From Rhodospirillaceae bacterium (GTDB lineage: Bacteria > Pseudomonadota > Alphaproteobacteria > DSM-16000 > Inquilinaceae), in the NCBI GenBank assembly GCA_020638575.1, contig JACKIH010000003.1:3893001-3957000 (forward strand): 64,000 nt of DNA, given 5' to 3'. Within the stretch, counting starts at the first letter, position 1, and each line of letters opens with the position of its first letter. Below the pieces are notes generated by a model. That model was not told the DNA's origin and did no database searches. It saw nothing but the letters and a program-made list of their open reading frames with translations. Below are positions 16,676 through 27,807 of this stretch, piece by piece. A program made the translations under genes and the position numbers.

Positions 16676-17569
16676 ATGGCCAAGATCGGGTTCATCGGGC
16701 TCGGCAATATGGGTGGGCCGATGCTGGCCAATCTGGTGAAGGCGGGCCACGAGGTGACCGCTTTCGACCTGGACAGCCTGGCCCTGAAGCGTGCCGTCGA
16801 CGCCGGAGCCAAGGCCGCATCGGCTGCCGGGGATACCGCGGCGGGTGCCGAGGTGGTGGTCACCATGCTGCCCGCCGGCCGCCATGTGCGTAGCGTCTAC
16901 ACCGATCCCGAAGGCGTGATCGAGCAAGCCGATCTCGGCACCTTGTTCATCGACTGCTCGACCATCGACGTGGCGACGGCGCGGGAGGTGGCGGACGCGG
17001 CCTCCGAGGCGGGCCAGGAGATGGTGGACGCGCCGGTGTCCGGCGGCGTGGCGGCGGCGGCCGGCGCTGCGCTGACCTTCATGGTGGGCGGCAGCGACAT
17101 CGCGTTTGCCCGCGCCGAGCCGATCCTGCAGGCCATGGGCAAGGCGGTGATCCATGCCGGGGCCAACGGTGCCGGGCAGGCCGCCAAGATCTGCAACAAC
17201 ATGTTGCTCGGCATTTCCATGATCGGCGTGTGCGAGGCGTTCAACCTGGCCGACGCCCTGGGGCTCGACCGCCAGAAGCTGTTCGACATCAGCTCCAAGG
17301 CGTCCGGCCAGTGCTGGTCGCTCACCAGCTACTGCCCGGTGCCGGGGCCGCTGCCGACGTCGCGGGCCAACCACGGCTACACGCCGGGCTTTGCCGCCAA
17401 GATGATGCTGAAGGACCTGGTACTGTCCCAGGAGGCGGCGGCTACGGGCGGCGCCAACACGCCGCTCGGGGCGCTGGCCCGGCAGATCTACCAGGAGATG
17501 TGCGACAGCCCGCTCGGCGAGCTGGATTTCTCCGGCGTCATCAAGTACCTGCGCGGCGAGGCCGAATAG
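16676..17569 (+). CDS. mmsB: 3-hydroxyisobutyrate dehydrogenase
   Basis: A 297-residue NAD-dependent enzyme oxidising 3-hydroxyisobutyrate to methylmalonate semialdehyde. N-terminal Rossmann motif KIGFIGLGNMGGPMLANLVKAGH, then STIDVATAREVA, DAPVSGGVAAAAGAALTFMVGG (the substrate-binding DAPVSGG signature), catalytic Lys in GAGQAAKICNNMLLG (about 169), and the helical C-terminal domain. GGGAGG sits 5 bases before the ATG. It follows isobutyryl-CoA dehydrogenase as one transcription unit. The enoyl-CoA hydratase and 3-hydroxyisobutyryl-CoA hydrolase that link the two reactions are absent here. Confidence 0.9.
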   Translation: MAKIGFIGLGNMGGPMLANLVKAGHEVTAFDLDSLALKRAVDAGAKAASAAGDTAAGAEVVVTMLPAGRHVRSVYTDPEGVIEQADLGTLFIDCSTIDVATAREVADAASEAGQEMVDAPVSGGVAAAAGAALTFMVGGSDIAFARAEPILQAMGKAVIHAGANGAGQAAKICNNMLLGISMIGVCEAFNLADALGLDRQKLFDISSKASGQCWSLTSYCPVPGPLPTSRANHGYTPGFAAKMMLKDLVLSQEAAATGGANTPLGALARQIYQEMCDSPLGELDFSGVIKYLRGEAE

Positions 17570-17654
17570 CCGCTGTGCGCCGGCGCCGGCGCGATTGCCA
17601 GGGACCCCGCCGGGCGTGTACTGCGGCGGTGTCCACCCGCAGCGGCGCCGCACC

Positions 17655-18737
17655 ATGCCCCAGCTTTCCGTCGTCATCCCCACGTTCAACGAACGGGAGA
17701 ACGTGCCCCTGCTGATCGCCCGCCTGGGCGAGGTTTTGGCGGGGCTCGACTGGGAAGCTGTCGTGGTCGACGACGACTCCCCCGATGGCACGGCGGAGGT
17801 GGCGCGCGGCCTGGCGCAGCAAAACCCGCGGGTGCGGGTGATCCACCGCATCGGCCGGCGCGGGCTGTCCACCGCCGTGGTCGAGGGCATCCAGTCGAGC
17901 AGCGCCCCCTATGCCGCGGTGATCGATGCAGACCTGCAGCACGACGAAGCCATCCTGCCGCGCATGGTGGCCCGGCTGGAGGCCGACGGGCTGGACGTGG
18001 TCGTCGGCAGCCGCCACGTGGAGGGCGGCGGGCTGGGGAACTGGAACCGCTCGCGCGTGCGCATCAGCCAGGTGGCCACCCGGCTCGCCCAGATGGTGCT
18101 GCGGGCCGACCTGTCCGATCCCATGAGCGGTTTCTTCGTGGTGCGCCGCGCGGCCTTCGATCGCTGCGTGCACAGCCTCTCCGGCCAGGGGTTCAAGATC
18201 CTGGTGGACCTCTTCGCTTCGGCGCCGGAGCCGCTGCGCTTCGCCGAGGAGCCTTACGTGTTCCGCCTGCGCCAGCACGGCGAAAGCAAGCTCGACAGCC
18301 AGGCCATGTACGACTTCCTGGTGCTGCTGGCGGACAAGACGGTGGGCCGCTTCGTGCCCACCCGCTTCTTGATCTTCGCCGCCGTGGGCGGGCTTGGCAT
18401 CGGCGTCCACCTGGCGGCCTTGGCGCTGCTGCTGAACGGGCTGGGCGTGGCGTTCTGGCTGGCCCAGGCCGGCGCCACGCTCACCGCCATGACCTCCAAC
18501 TTCCTGCTCAACAACGCGATCACCTTCCGCGACCGGCGGCTGAAGGGGCTGCGCCTGCTGGTGGGGCTGGTCAGCTTCTATGCCGTCTGCTCGGTGGGAG
18601 CGGTGGCCAATGTGGGCATCGCCGAACTGATCTACCGCCAGGAGATCACCTGGTGGCTGGCGGGCATCGCCGGTGCCCTGGTGGGCGCGGTGTGGAACTA
18701 CGCCGCCTCATCCATCGTCACCTGGCGGAGCCGGTAG
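17655..18737 (+). CDS. Polyprenyl-phosphate glycosyltransferase (GT2) fused to GtrA-like domain
   Basis: A 360-residue protein. Residues 1-230 are a dolichol-phosphate-mannose-synthase-like GT2 domain: SVVIPTFNERENVPLL, VVVDDDSPDGTA, AAVIDADLQHDE (catalytic Asp residues) and DPMSGFFVVRR. Residues 235-360 form four helices of the GtrA family (RFLIFAAVGGLGIGVHL, ATLTAMTSNFLLNNAITFRDRR). It should transfer a sugar from its nucleotide to a polyprenyl phosphate and help flip or retain it in the membrane. Start chosen at MPQLSVVIP. The convergent neighbour is an ArnT-like transferase that uses exactly such lipid-linked sugars; the two 3' ends overlap by 30 bases. Confidence 0.87.
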   Translation: MPQLSVVIPTFNERENVPLLIARLGEVLAGLDWEAVVVDDDSPDGTAEVARGLAQQNPRVRVIHRIGRRGLSTAVVEGIQSSSAPYAAVIDADLQHDEAILPRMVARLEADGLDVVVGSRHVEGGGLGNWNRSRVRISQVATRLAQMVLRADLSDPMSGFFVVRRAAFDRCVHSLSGQGFKILVDLFASAPEPLRFAEEPYVFRLRQHGESKLDSQAMYDFLVLLADKTVGRFVPTRFLIFAAVGGLGIGVHLAALALLLNGLGVAFWLAQAGATLTAMTSNFLLNNAITFRDRRLKGLRLLVGLVSFYAVCSVGAVANVGIAELIYRQEITWWLAGIAGALVGAVWNYAASSIVTWRSR

Positions 18738-20831
18738 CGCGTCCACCGGCGCCGGATCGATGGACGGATCGGCGGGCGGCGCGTCGGTCGCGGCCGCGTC
18801 GTCCGACGGCGGATCGAGCGCAGGCTCTCCGGTCCGAGGGTCGACCGCCTGGGGCGGCGCTTCCGGATCTGGTGTTTCGACCGGAAAAGGTTCGGTGGGC
18901 GAGGCGTCGTCCGGAGCCATCTCGACCGCTGGGGCTTCGGCCGCCGGGGTCTCGATCGCCGGGGTCTCGGCGTCTGGTGCTTCGACGTCCGGCGTCTCGC
19001 TTGCCGGTGCTTCGAAGCCCGGTGCCTCGACGTCCGGCGCCTCGACGTCCGGCGCCTCGACGTCCGGCGCCTCGACTGCCGGGACCTCGACTGCCGGGAC
19101 CTCGACCGCCGGTGCCTGGGCACAGCCTTCCCGCACCGCCGCCAGGGTGAAGCGGTGCGGCCCGCCGGTGATCGGCTCCGGCGTGTCGGGGCCGGGGCCC
19201 AGCCAGTCGACGCACACGCCCGGCCAGCCGGCCAGCGTTTCGATGCGCGTCAGCACATAGGTCGGAGCCTCGCCGATCTCCACCCGCGCCGTTTCCGGCA
19301 CCGTCCGGCTCACCAGCGGCGGGTCGACGCGGAAGTGGAAGCGGCCCATGGCATCGCCCACCACCATGATCGGCGCGCCATCGGGTACCAGGTCGCGCAC
19401 CGTCGCCAGAAAGGCGCGGTCGGTTTCCCGGTTCATCCGGTTGGGACTGAGCGGGCTGTGGAATACCGCGAACACCGCGGCGACGAGGCAGACGACGAGG
19501 GTCAGACCCAGTCCGCCCCGGTTGACGCGGGTGGCATAGGCGATGGCCATCAGTCCCAGCCAGGCGACGGCGCCGATCACCCACACCCCGAAGGTGGCGT
19601 CGGGCAAGAGGAAGCCGACGACGATGCCGGCCCCCAGCAGCAGCCAGGCGAGCACGATGTAGGTGCCGGCCAGATGGCGGCGGAAGCGGTGGGAGGTCCG
19701 GCCGACGGCATCGTTGAGGGCGGCGACGGCGAGGGCGAGCAGCACGGCGGCGGCCGGCAGGGCGCCCATGATGTAGTGGTGGTGCTTGCCCGATACCAGG
19801 CTGAGGGCGGCGATGGGCGCCAGCAGCCAGGCCAGCAGCAGCACCTCGGGGGCCCGCCGCTCGCGCACTGCGCGGTTGAAGCCGATCGCCAAGGCCAGCG
19901 GCAGCAGCGGCGTCCATGGGGCGAGCTGCCACAAGATGGTCATGCCGTACCACCACCACGGCCGATGGCTGCCGACGAAGCTGGTGCTGGCAACGCGGCC
20001 GAGGATGTGGGCTTCCACATTGGCCCACAGCACGCCGCCCTCGCCGGCAATGGTGACCGCCACCGGCCAGGCGAGCGAAATCGCGATGGCGAGGCCGATC
20101 CCGGTGGGGCTCGCCAGGCGGCGCAGCAGCCGCCAATCGCGCCGCAGCAGGATCCAGGTGCCGAGCGCTACCACCGTGACGCCGTTGCCGAAGAAGAAGC
20201 CCTTCACCAGGTTCATCAGCCCGAAGGCGACCCAGAAGGCGATGGCCCAGCCGGTCGCCGCCCGCCGCCGCTCGTCCGGCAGGGTTGCCAGCACGGCCGC
20301 GCAGGCGACCGCCGCGGCGATCAGCAGGGTCAGCAGGATGTCGGGTTCGCTGAGCCGCCCGAAGCGCACGGCATAGACCGCGGTGGCCTGGATCAGCCCG
20401 GCCAGCAAGCCGATGCCCCGGCCGTACCAGGCCGCCGCCAGCGACGCGACGATGCCGACGAGGCCGAACCCGAGCAATGCGAAGGGTAGGCGCACCACCC
20501 ACTCCTCGGGACCGCCGATGGCGATAGCCGCGGCGGCGATCCATTGGGGCAACGGCGGCTTTTCCAGCCACGGAATGTCGCCGAGGCGCAGGGAGATCCA
20601 GTGACCCTCGGTGAGCATCTGGCGGGCGACGCCGCCCACCAGGACCTCGTGCTCGCTCAGCGCCCCCTGGCCGAGGCCGTAGACCACGGCGACGGCGTAG
20701 ACCAGCGCCAGCGCCAGCCAATCCCACGGCATGAGGAAGCGGTGAACGGGGGCCGGCGGCGGTACCGCCGGGGCGTCGGGGTCATCCGTCGCGGTGGCGG
20801 CGACGGCGTCGGGGGACTGGCCATGGGTCAT
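18708..20831 (-). CDS. ArnT-like membrane glycosyltransferase with Pro/Glu repeat tail
   Basis: A 707-residue protein. About residues 35-480 are a GT-C-type transferase: ALVYAVAVVYGLGQGALSEHEVLVGGVARQM, with acidic residues in the first periplasmic loop, WLEKPPLPQWIAAAA and GRLSEPDILLTLL, as in PMT/ArnT enzymes that transfer a sugar from a lipid phosphate to a periplasmic acceptor; some twelve hydrophobic helices follow. A small soluble region (about 490-575) precedes a tail of some 130 residues built from five-residue units such as EAPDV and EVPAV. The tail is not part of the usual family and is encoded by 15-base repeats. Acceptor unknown. Confidence 0.83.
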   Translation of the reverse strand: MTHGQSPDAVAATATDDPDAPAVPPPAPVHRFLMPWDWLALALVYAVAVVYGLGQGALSEHEVLVGGVARQMLTEGHWISLRLGDIPWLEKPPLPQWIAAAAIAIGGPEEWVVRLPFALLGFGLVGIVASLAAAWYGRGIGLLAGLIQATAVYAVRFGRLSEPDILLTLLIAAAVACAAVLATLPDERRRAATGWAIAFWVAFGLMNLVKGFFFGNGVTVVALGTWILLRRDWRLLRRLASPTGIGLAIAISLAWPVAVTIAGEGGVLWANVEAHILGRVASTSFVGSHRPWWWYGMTILWQLAPWTPLLPLALAIGFNRAVRERRAPEVLLLAWLLAPIAALSLVSGKHHHYIMGALPAAAVLLALAVAALNDAVGRTSHRFRRHLAGTYIVLAWLLLGAGIVVGFLLPDATFGVWVIGAVAWLGLMAIAYATRVNRGGLGLTLVVCLVAAVFAVFHSPLSPNRMNRETDRAFLATVRDLVPDGAPIMVVGDAMGRFHFRVDPPLVSRTVPETARVEIGEAPTYVLTRIETLAGWPGVCVDWLGPGPDTPEPITGGPHRFTLAAVREGCAQAPAVEVPAVEVPAVEAPDVEAPDVEAPDVEAPGFEAPASETPDVEAPDAETPAIETPAAEAPAVEMAPDDASPTEPFPVETPDPEAPPQAVDPRTGEPALDPPSDDAAATDAPPADPSIDPAPVDALPAPPGDDG
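18943..19113 (-). repeat. 15-base tandem repeats encoding E-x-P-x-x pentapeptides
   Basis: Successive 15-base units, best preserved as gcctcgacgtccggc on the plus strand between about 19024 and 19070, with diverged copies on both sides. They encode the repeated EAPDV, EVPAV and ETPAI pentapeptides of the transferase tail. The near-identical central copies suggest recent slippage or unequal exchange. Confidence 0.75.
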
Positions 20832-20930
20832 GGGGCCAGTTCATGCCGCGACTTGGGGTTGTACGGCAAGCGCGCCGGCGCGAGCCCCCCGCACATCTGC
20901 GCGGCCCTGCCGCCGGCAGCGGGGCGCAGC

Positions 20931-22553
20931 TCAGCCGGCGGCGATGATCTTGGGAGGTATGGTCCCCCCGACACGGCGGCCTTCCGGCCGGGCCGGGAAG
21001 TGCAGCACCACCGTGGTGCCCTGACCGACCTTGCTTTGCAGCTCCACCGTTCCGCCGTGGTGCTCCATCAGGCTGCGCACCACCGCGAGGCCAAGGCCGG
21101 TACCGCTGGTGGCCGAGGTGTAGCTGGAATCCATGCGCTCGAACGGCCGCAGGATGCGCGGGATCTCATCCTCGGGGATGCCCATGCCCTGGTCGGTGAC
21201 GCGCACCTCGAAGCCGCCGTCCTCGTCCCAGCGCGTGGCGATGTAGATGATCCCCGGATTGTTGGTGTATTTGACCGCATTGGACAGCACGTTGAACAGG
21301 ATCTGCTTGACGCAGATTTCGTCCGCCAGGAACACCTGGGTGTCGCCCGTCAGCTCGACCTGCGGGCGTAGTCCCTTGCCCCGCATGTCCGACTGGACCA
21401 TGTCGAGGCACTGCTTCAGCGCCCGCCGGAAGTTCACCTCGGTGATCTTCAGATCGATGCTGCCGGCTTCGATCTTGGAGAGATCGAGGATCTGGTTGAT
21501 GAGCTGCAGCAGGTGAATGCCGCTTTCGTGGATATCCCCGGCGTAGTCGAAATAGGTGTCTGCGCTATCGATGCCCAGCGCCCGGTCCTTGATGATCTCC
21601 GCGAACCCGATGATGGCGTTGAGCGGCGTCCGCAACTCGTGGCTCATGGTGGCGAGGAAACGGGACTTGGCGAGGTTGGCCGTTTCCGCATCGAGCCGCA
21701 GATTCTCCGCCAGCTTGAGGGCGACGCGCAGCTCGTCGGCAAGCCGCGCCAGATCGCGCGCGTGGCGTTCGGCGTCCAAAGCGGCGCGCTCCAGCTTGAA
21801 CTCGCGCTCCTTCATCTCGGTGACGTCGGTGCGCAGGCTCACGGTGCCGCCGTCGCTGATGCTGTGTTCTTCGCAGCGGATCCACTTGCCTTGCGCGTCC
21901 TGGATGATGGTCAGTCCGCCAAAATCGGAGGAGACGTGCCGCCGGTCGAGCCCATCCTCCGGTGCATCGGGATCGTGGCGCCCGGCACAGCTTGCGTAGT
22001 GGCCCAACGCGATCTCGTCGACGTCGGCGCCCTCGCGGATCAGGCGGTCGACCTCCGGGAACATCTTGCGGTAGCGGCGGTTGCACAGGACCAGGCGGTC
22101 GTCGGCGTCCCACAGGGAAAAGCCGGCATCCACCGCCTCGATGGCGTCGCACAGACGCGTCCAGTCGGTCTGGCGGCGGCGCTCGATGGTTTCCACGTTG
22201 CGCAGCACCGAGGCGAGGTCGAGCATGCGGCGGACGGCGAATATGGCCACCAGGATCGAAATGATGATGACGGATGAGAAAACCTCATCCAGTTCCCAGC
22301 TTTCATGGGCGCGGGAGTACGACGCCAGGGACTCGAATAGGTCGACCTCGAAGGCCACGGCCATCGATACGACGATCAGGCAAACGAAGATGACGGTCTC
22401 GATCGACGCCCAGCGCTTGCGGCGGCGGGCGGATGTGATGGCGCTCTCGTGGACGCCGTTGGACACGAAAAACGGTGTCGACGCGGCGTCCTTGTCCTCG
22501 CAGGTCGGGCACCATCGGCAGATGTCATCTGTCTGTGGTGTCGTACTGTTCAA
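20931..22553 (-). CDS. PAS-containing membrane sensor histidine kinase
   Basis: A 540-residue kinase. Two membrane helices (about 50-68 and 92-109) frame a short periplasmic loop, followed by a PAS domain (about 130-245, GFSLWDADDRLVLCNRRYRKMFPE), a coiled linker, HisKA with the phosphorylated His in LATMSHELRTPLNAIIGFAEII (about 304), and an ATP-binding domain with NVLSNAVKYT, DQGMGIPEDEI and GTGLGLAVV. The start is a TTG at 22553, supported by GGAGG 8 bases upstream (22566-22562). The cytosolic N-terminus carries CRWCPTC, a three-cysteine motif I would not expect in this family. No response regulator is adjacent. The 910-base upstream region is shared with a second kinase. Confidence 0.87.
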   Translation of the reverse strand: MNSTTPQTDDICRWCPTCEDKDAASTPFFVSNGVHESAITSARRRKRWASIETVIFVCLIVVSMAVAFEVDLFESLASYSRAHESWELDEVFSSVIIISILVAIFAVRRMLDLASVLRNVETIERRRQTDWTRLCDAIEAVDAGFSLWDADDRLVLCNRRYRKMFPEVDRLIREGADVDEIALGHYASCAGRHDPDAPEDGLDRRHVSSDFGGLTIIQDAQGKWIRCEEHSISDGGTVSLRTDVTEMKEREFKLERAALDAERHARDLARLADELRVALKLAENLRLDAETANLAKSRFLATMSHELRTPLNAIIGFAEIIKDRALGIDSADTYFDYAGDIHESGIHLLQLINQILDLSKIEAGSIDLKITEVNFRRALKQCLDMVQSDMRGKGLRPQVELTGDTQVFLADEICVKQILFNVLSNAVKYTNNPGIIYIATRWDEDGGFEVRVTDQGMGIPEDEIPRILRPFERMDSSYTSATSGTGLGLAVVRSLMEHHGGTVELQSKVGQGTTVVLHFPARPEGRRVGGTIPPKIIAAG

Positions 22554-23464
22554 TTCCTATGCCTCCGCCAGGCCCTCAATGCGTCTTTCGCGTCTGCAAT
22601 GCAGTCGGAGTCCTGCTGCCGGACTGCGCCAGGCCCGGAGCCTGTTGCCCTAGAATCAGCGGACGACTGACCTTTGGCCAACGGACCGATTGCCGCGCGA
22701 CCGCGGCAAGCGGGCCTCGATACGTACCGAATGGAGGTATTGGATCGCATTTCCGCTCCGCGGTGGCCGCGTCAGTCTGTAGCAGTTAGCGGACCGGCCT
22801 GGCCGGGCAGCCGCTCAGGGTGCGGACCCCCGTGCCTCCGCCGATCCTGCCTGTTGCGTTGCCTCCTTCGCTGTCGAAGTCGACCCGCCGCTGCGTCCAG
22901 TCGTCCAAACCGGGCCTTGCCGCCCGCCGCGCCTAGCGCCCGATTTGCCACCAAGCCAAGCGTCCATTCCTTACCGGAGGCTTTATCTTCTTGTTGCAGG
23001 GAAGAAGTAAACGTTTCGTTTCTCACGAGATTCTCCAGTTTTCACGAACTCCCCCCCATGCGCTGTCCCGCCTTGAGCCTGCTCAACGCAGAGTTGTCGT
23101 GGCGCTTACTTAAATTTTGGGATACTCAATAGAAGTGAAAGGAAATCGTGTCTTGTTGTCTTGAAGGTCTAGACCTCATTGTTAAGCGCTGAGGCGATTC
23201 ATCGCAGGGGCCTCTGGTCCCGCGACGGAGGCTCTCAGGCTCCCGATGGCCAGACACGGTCGCATTCGGTCCGAGAGTCGGCCGCGGGGAAAGGCGTGGC
23301 GGGGCGGCCGGCGTCGCGTCTTCCGGGTGGACGGGCAAACGGCCCGCCGGTGCAATCGTGCCGGGAGCGGTGCGCTATCCGTATTGTTTCATTTACTCCT
23401 ACATGGGTACCTATCGAATGGACGCGCGCGGCGGCGAGCCCGGGCCAGGAAATGGGGAGCGGCA
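22554..23464. other. Long gene-poor region between divergent histidine kinases
   Basis: About 910 bases without a gene I can support. Codon bias typical of this genome is absent, and the part around 22975-23160 is comparatively A/T-rich, which suits promoters for both kinases. A minus-strand frame from a GTG at 23026 (84 codons, preceded by GGAG) starts plausibly (MRNETFTSSLQQEDKASGKE) but turns into an arginine-rich run typical of a non-coding GC-rich frame. No tRNA or terminator was seen. Confidence 0.45.
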
Positions 23465-24985
23465 ATGGCCATGGGAGCGGTGAACCTCGACCAGACCGAG
23501 CCGAACCTGACGGCATTGACCAAGATGGTCGAATTCTCCGGCGTCGGCCTGTTCGAAACGACGCTGAGCGGCGAGATCCGCTTTGGCAACGACCACCTGG
23601 CACGGATGCTGGGATTCACCGATAGCGCCGCTTTGGCTGCCGACGGCCGGTCTGCCGGCAGCTTCTACGTCGATTCCCGGGACCAGGCGCGGGTGCGCAG
23701 GGAAATCGAGGCCAAGGGCCGGGTCGATGCCGCGGTGTACCAGCTTCGCCGCACCGACGGCCGGCTGATCTGGGTGTGCGAGCGCGGCACGGCGCTGCGC
23801 GACGATATGGGAGCACCGTACGGCTATGTCGGTTCTCTAACCGACGTGACGAACCTGGTGGAAACCCAGATGCAGCTCGCCCAGACCGAGGCCGACTATC
23901 GCCGCATCTACGAATGCGCCACCGAAGGGATCTACCGCTCGTCGCTCGACGGCCGGATGCTGCGCGCCAACCCCGCGCTGTGCCGCCTCAACGGCTACCC
24001 CACGGAAGCCGAGCTGATGGAGGGTGTCCGGGACATCGCCAAGGAATGGTATGTCGAACCCAACCGGCGGGCGGAGTTCAAGCGCCTGCTGGAAGAAAAC
24101 GGCCAGGTGGAGAACTTCGAGTCCGAGATCTACGCCCACAAATCGCGGCGGCGCCTGTGGATCTCCGAAAACGCCTATCTGGTGCGCGACGCCGACGGCA
24201 GGCCGCTGTTCTACGAAGGCACGGTGCGCGACATCACCGACCGCAAGAATGCCGAGCGGGCGATGCGCGACGGCTTGGCCGAAGCGGAAAGCGCCAACCG
24301 CGCGAAGAGCGCCTTCCTCGCCAGCATCAGCCACGAACTGCGCACGCCGCTGAACGCCATCCTGGGGTTTTCCGAACTCGTCATGGACCTGACGAAGTGC
24401 GATGCCGCATTGGCGCAGGTGTACGGTTATGTGGAGCACATCAAGGACAGCGGCGACCACCTGCTGGCCCTGATCAACGATATCCTGGACCTGGCGCGCA
24501 TCGAAGCCGGCGCCCGCAGCCTGGAGACGGAAACCCTCAACGCCAGCGCCCTGATTGCCAAGGCGATCGCCACGGTGCAGCCGCTGGCCCAGGAGAAGGG
24601 GCTGACCCTGCTGATGAGCGACTGCGGCGCGCTGCGGCTGGCGGCCGATGGGCGGGCGATGCACCAGTGCCTGCTCAACGTCTTGTCCAACGCCATCAAG
24701 TTCAGCCGCCGCGACCAGGAAATCCGCGTATCGTGCGCCCGCCAGGACGGGCTTGTCGGCATCACCGTGGCCGATCGCGGCCTGGGCATGGAGCCGGCAC
24801 TGGTGGCCCGCATCGGTCAGCCGTTCCTGACCGGAACGAAGCGGCAGACGACAGACGTGCCCGGCACCGGGCTCGGCCTTGCCATCACCCATTCGCTCCT
24901 GGAGCAGATGGGCGGCCACCTCGACATCGTCAGCGAGCCCGACCAGGGCACGACGGCGATCCTGCTGATCCCGGAAGCCGTGTAG
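23465..24985 (+). CDS. Cytoplasmic double-PAS sensor histidine kinase
   Basis: A 506-residue kinase with no membrane helix. Two PAS domains (about 20-135, VEFSGVGLFETTLSGEIRFGN; and 145-265, IYECATEGIYRSSLDGRMLR), then HisKA with the phospho-acceptor His in LASISHELRTPLNAILGFSELV (about 286) and an ATPase domain with NVLSNAIKFS, DRGLGMEP and GTGLGLAIT. The start at 23465 follows GGGGAG and precedes the first PAS; the frame is open further up but reads as arginine-rich non-coding sequence. The H-box closely resembles that of the divergent kinase at 20931, so the two may feed a common regulator, which is not in this window. Confidence 0.87.
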   Translation: MAMGAVNLDQTEPNLTALTKMVEFSGVGLFETTLSGEIRFGNDHLARMLGFTDSAALAADGRSAGSFYVDSRDQARVRREIEAKGRVDAAVYQLRRTDGRLIWVCERGTALRDDMGAPYGYVGSLTDVTNLVETQMQLAQTEADYRRIYECATEGIYRSSLDGRMLRANPALCRLNGYPTEAELMEGVRDIAKEWYVEPNRRAEFKRLLEENGQVENFESEIYAHKSRRRLWISENAYLVRDADGRPLFYEGTVRDITDRKNAERAMRDGLAEAESANRAKSAFLASISHELRTPLNAILGFSELVMDLTKCDAALAQVYGYVEHIKDSGDHLLALINDILDLARIEAGARSLETETLNASALIAKAIATVQPLAQEKGLTLLMSDCGALRLAADGRAMHQCLLNVLSNAIKFSRRDQEIRVSCARQDGLVGITVADRGLGMEPALVARIGQPFLTGTKRQTTDVPGTGLGLAITHSLLEQMGGHLDIVSEPDQGTTAILLIPEAV

Positions 24986-24995
24986 GCGACTTTCC

Positions 24996-25050
24996 GCCCG
25001 CAGTCGGCCCGCAGTCGGCCCGCAGTCGGCCGGCAGTCGGCCCACAGTCT
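24996..25050. repeat. Five tandem 11-base repeats between convergent genes
   Basis: Three perfect copies of GCCCGCAGTCG (24996-25006, 25007-25017, 25018-25028) followed by two variants, GCCGGCAGTCG and GCCCACAGTCT, end at 25050. The array fills the gap between the stop of the plus-strand kinase (24985) and the stop of feoC (25064), so it is non-coding and lies in both 3' ends. Confidence 0.85.
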
Positions 25051-25063
25051 GCTCGGCCACGCC

Positions 25064-25342
25064 TCAGGCGCGGTGCAGGCCGCTGGCCACCTGGATCGGC
25101 GCCCGCCAGACAGTGCCGCCATGGGCAGCGGCGGTGCTGCACGCCGCGCTGGCGCCATGGCAGGAGCCGCCGCAGGCCGTACAGCCATCCGCAGCGATCA
25201 CCGCCGTCACCCGCCCGTGCGCCGCAAGCGTGGTCAGCATCGCCTCGGTGACCGACGCCTCCAGATCGAAATGCACGGCCACGGTGCCGGTGGTCACCGG
25301 TCCGCTTTCGGCCACGTAGTGGCAAATCTCCGCAAGGATCAT
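25064..25342 (-). CDS. feoC: FeoC-like small winged-helix protein
   Basis: A 92-residue protein directly downstream of feoB (26-base gap). The N-terminus MILAEICHYVAESGPVTTGTVAVHFDLEASVTEAMLTTLAAHGRVT matches the winged-helix fold of FeoC, and the wing carries four cysteines in GCTACGGSCHGASAAC, as in Fe-S-binding FeoC proteins that stabilise FeoB or sense iron and oxygen. A C-terminal extension of about 25 residues follows the cysteines. It ends next to the 11-base repeat array. Confidence 0.8.
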   Translation of the reverse strand: MILAEICHYVAESGPVTTGTVAVHFDLEASVTEAMLTTLAAHGRVTAVIAADGCTACGGSCHGASAACSTAAAHGGTVWRAPIQVASGLHRA

Positions 25343-25368
25343 GGTCTCGGTCCCCTCCCGCGGGCTCG

Positions 25369-27732
<2,364 letters not shown>

Positions 27733-27807
27733 GGATCGATCTTTCGTCACTGCGAAACCGCGCCTTGCCGGACCGAACGGAGCCGGCCGCGGCGCGGCCA
27801 GGGAACC

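Noticed and set aside
22772..23026. Minus-strand frame of 84 codons between the kinases
   Set aside because: It has GGAG before a GTG and a plausible first 25 residues, but the rest is an arginine/glycine-rich run typical of non-coding frames.
23246..23464. N-terminal extension of the double-PAS kinase
   Set aside because: The frame is open, but the 73 extra residues are Arg-rich, lack a domain, and a good GGGGAG site favours the start at 23465.
24996..25050. Possible CRISPR array
   Set aside because: Units are 11 bases and directly tandem, without spacers or cas genes.
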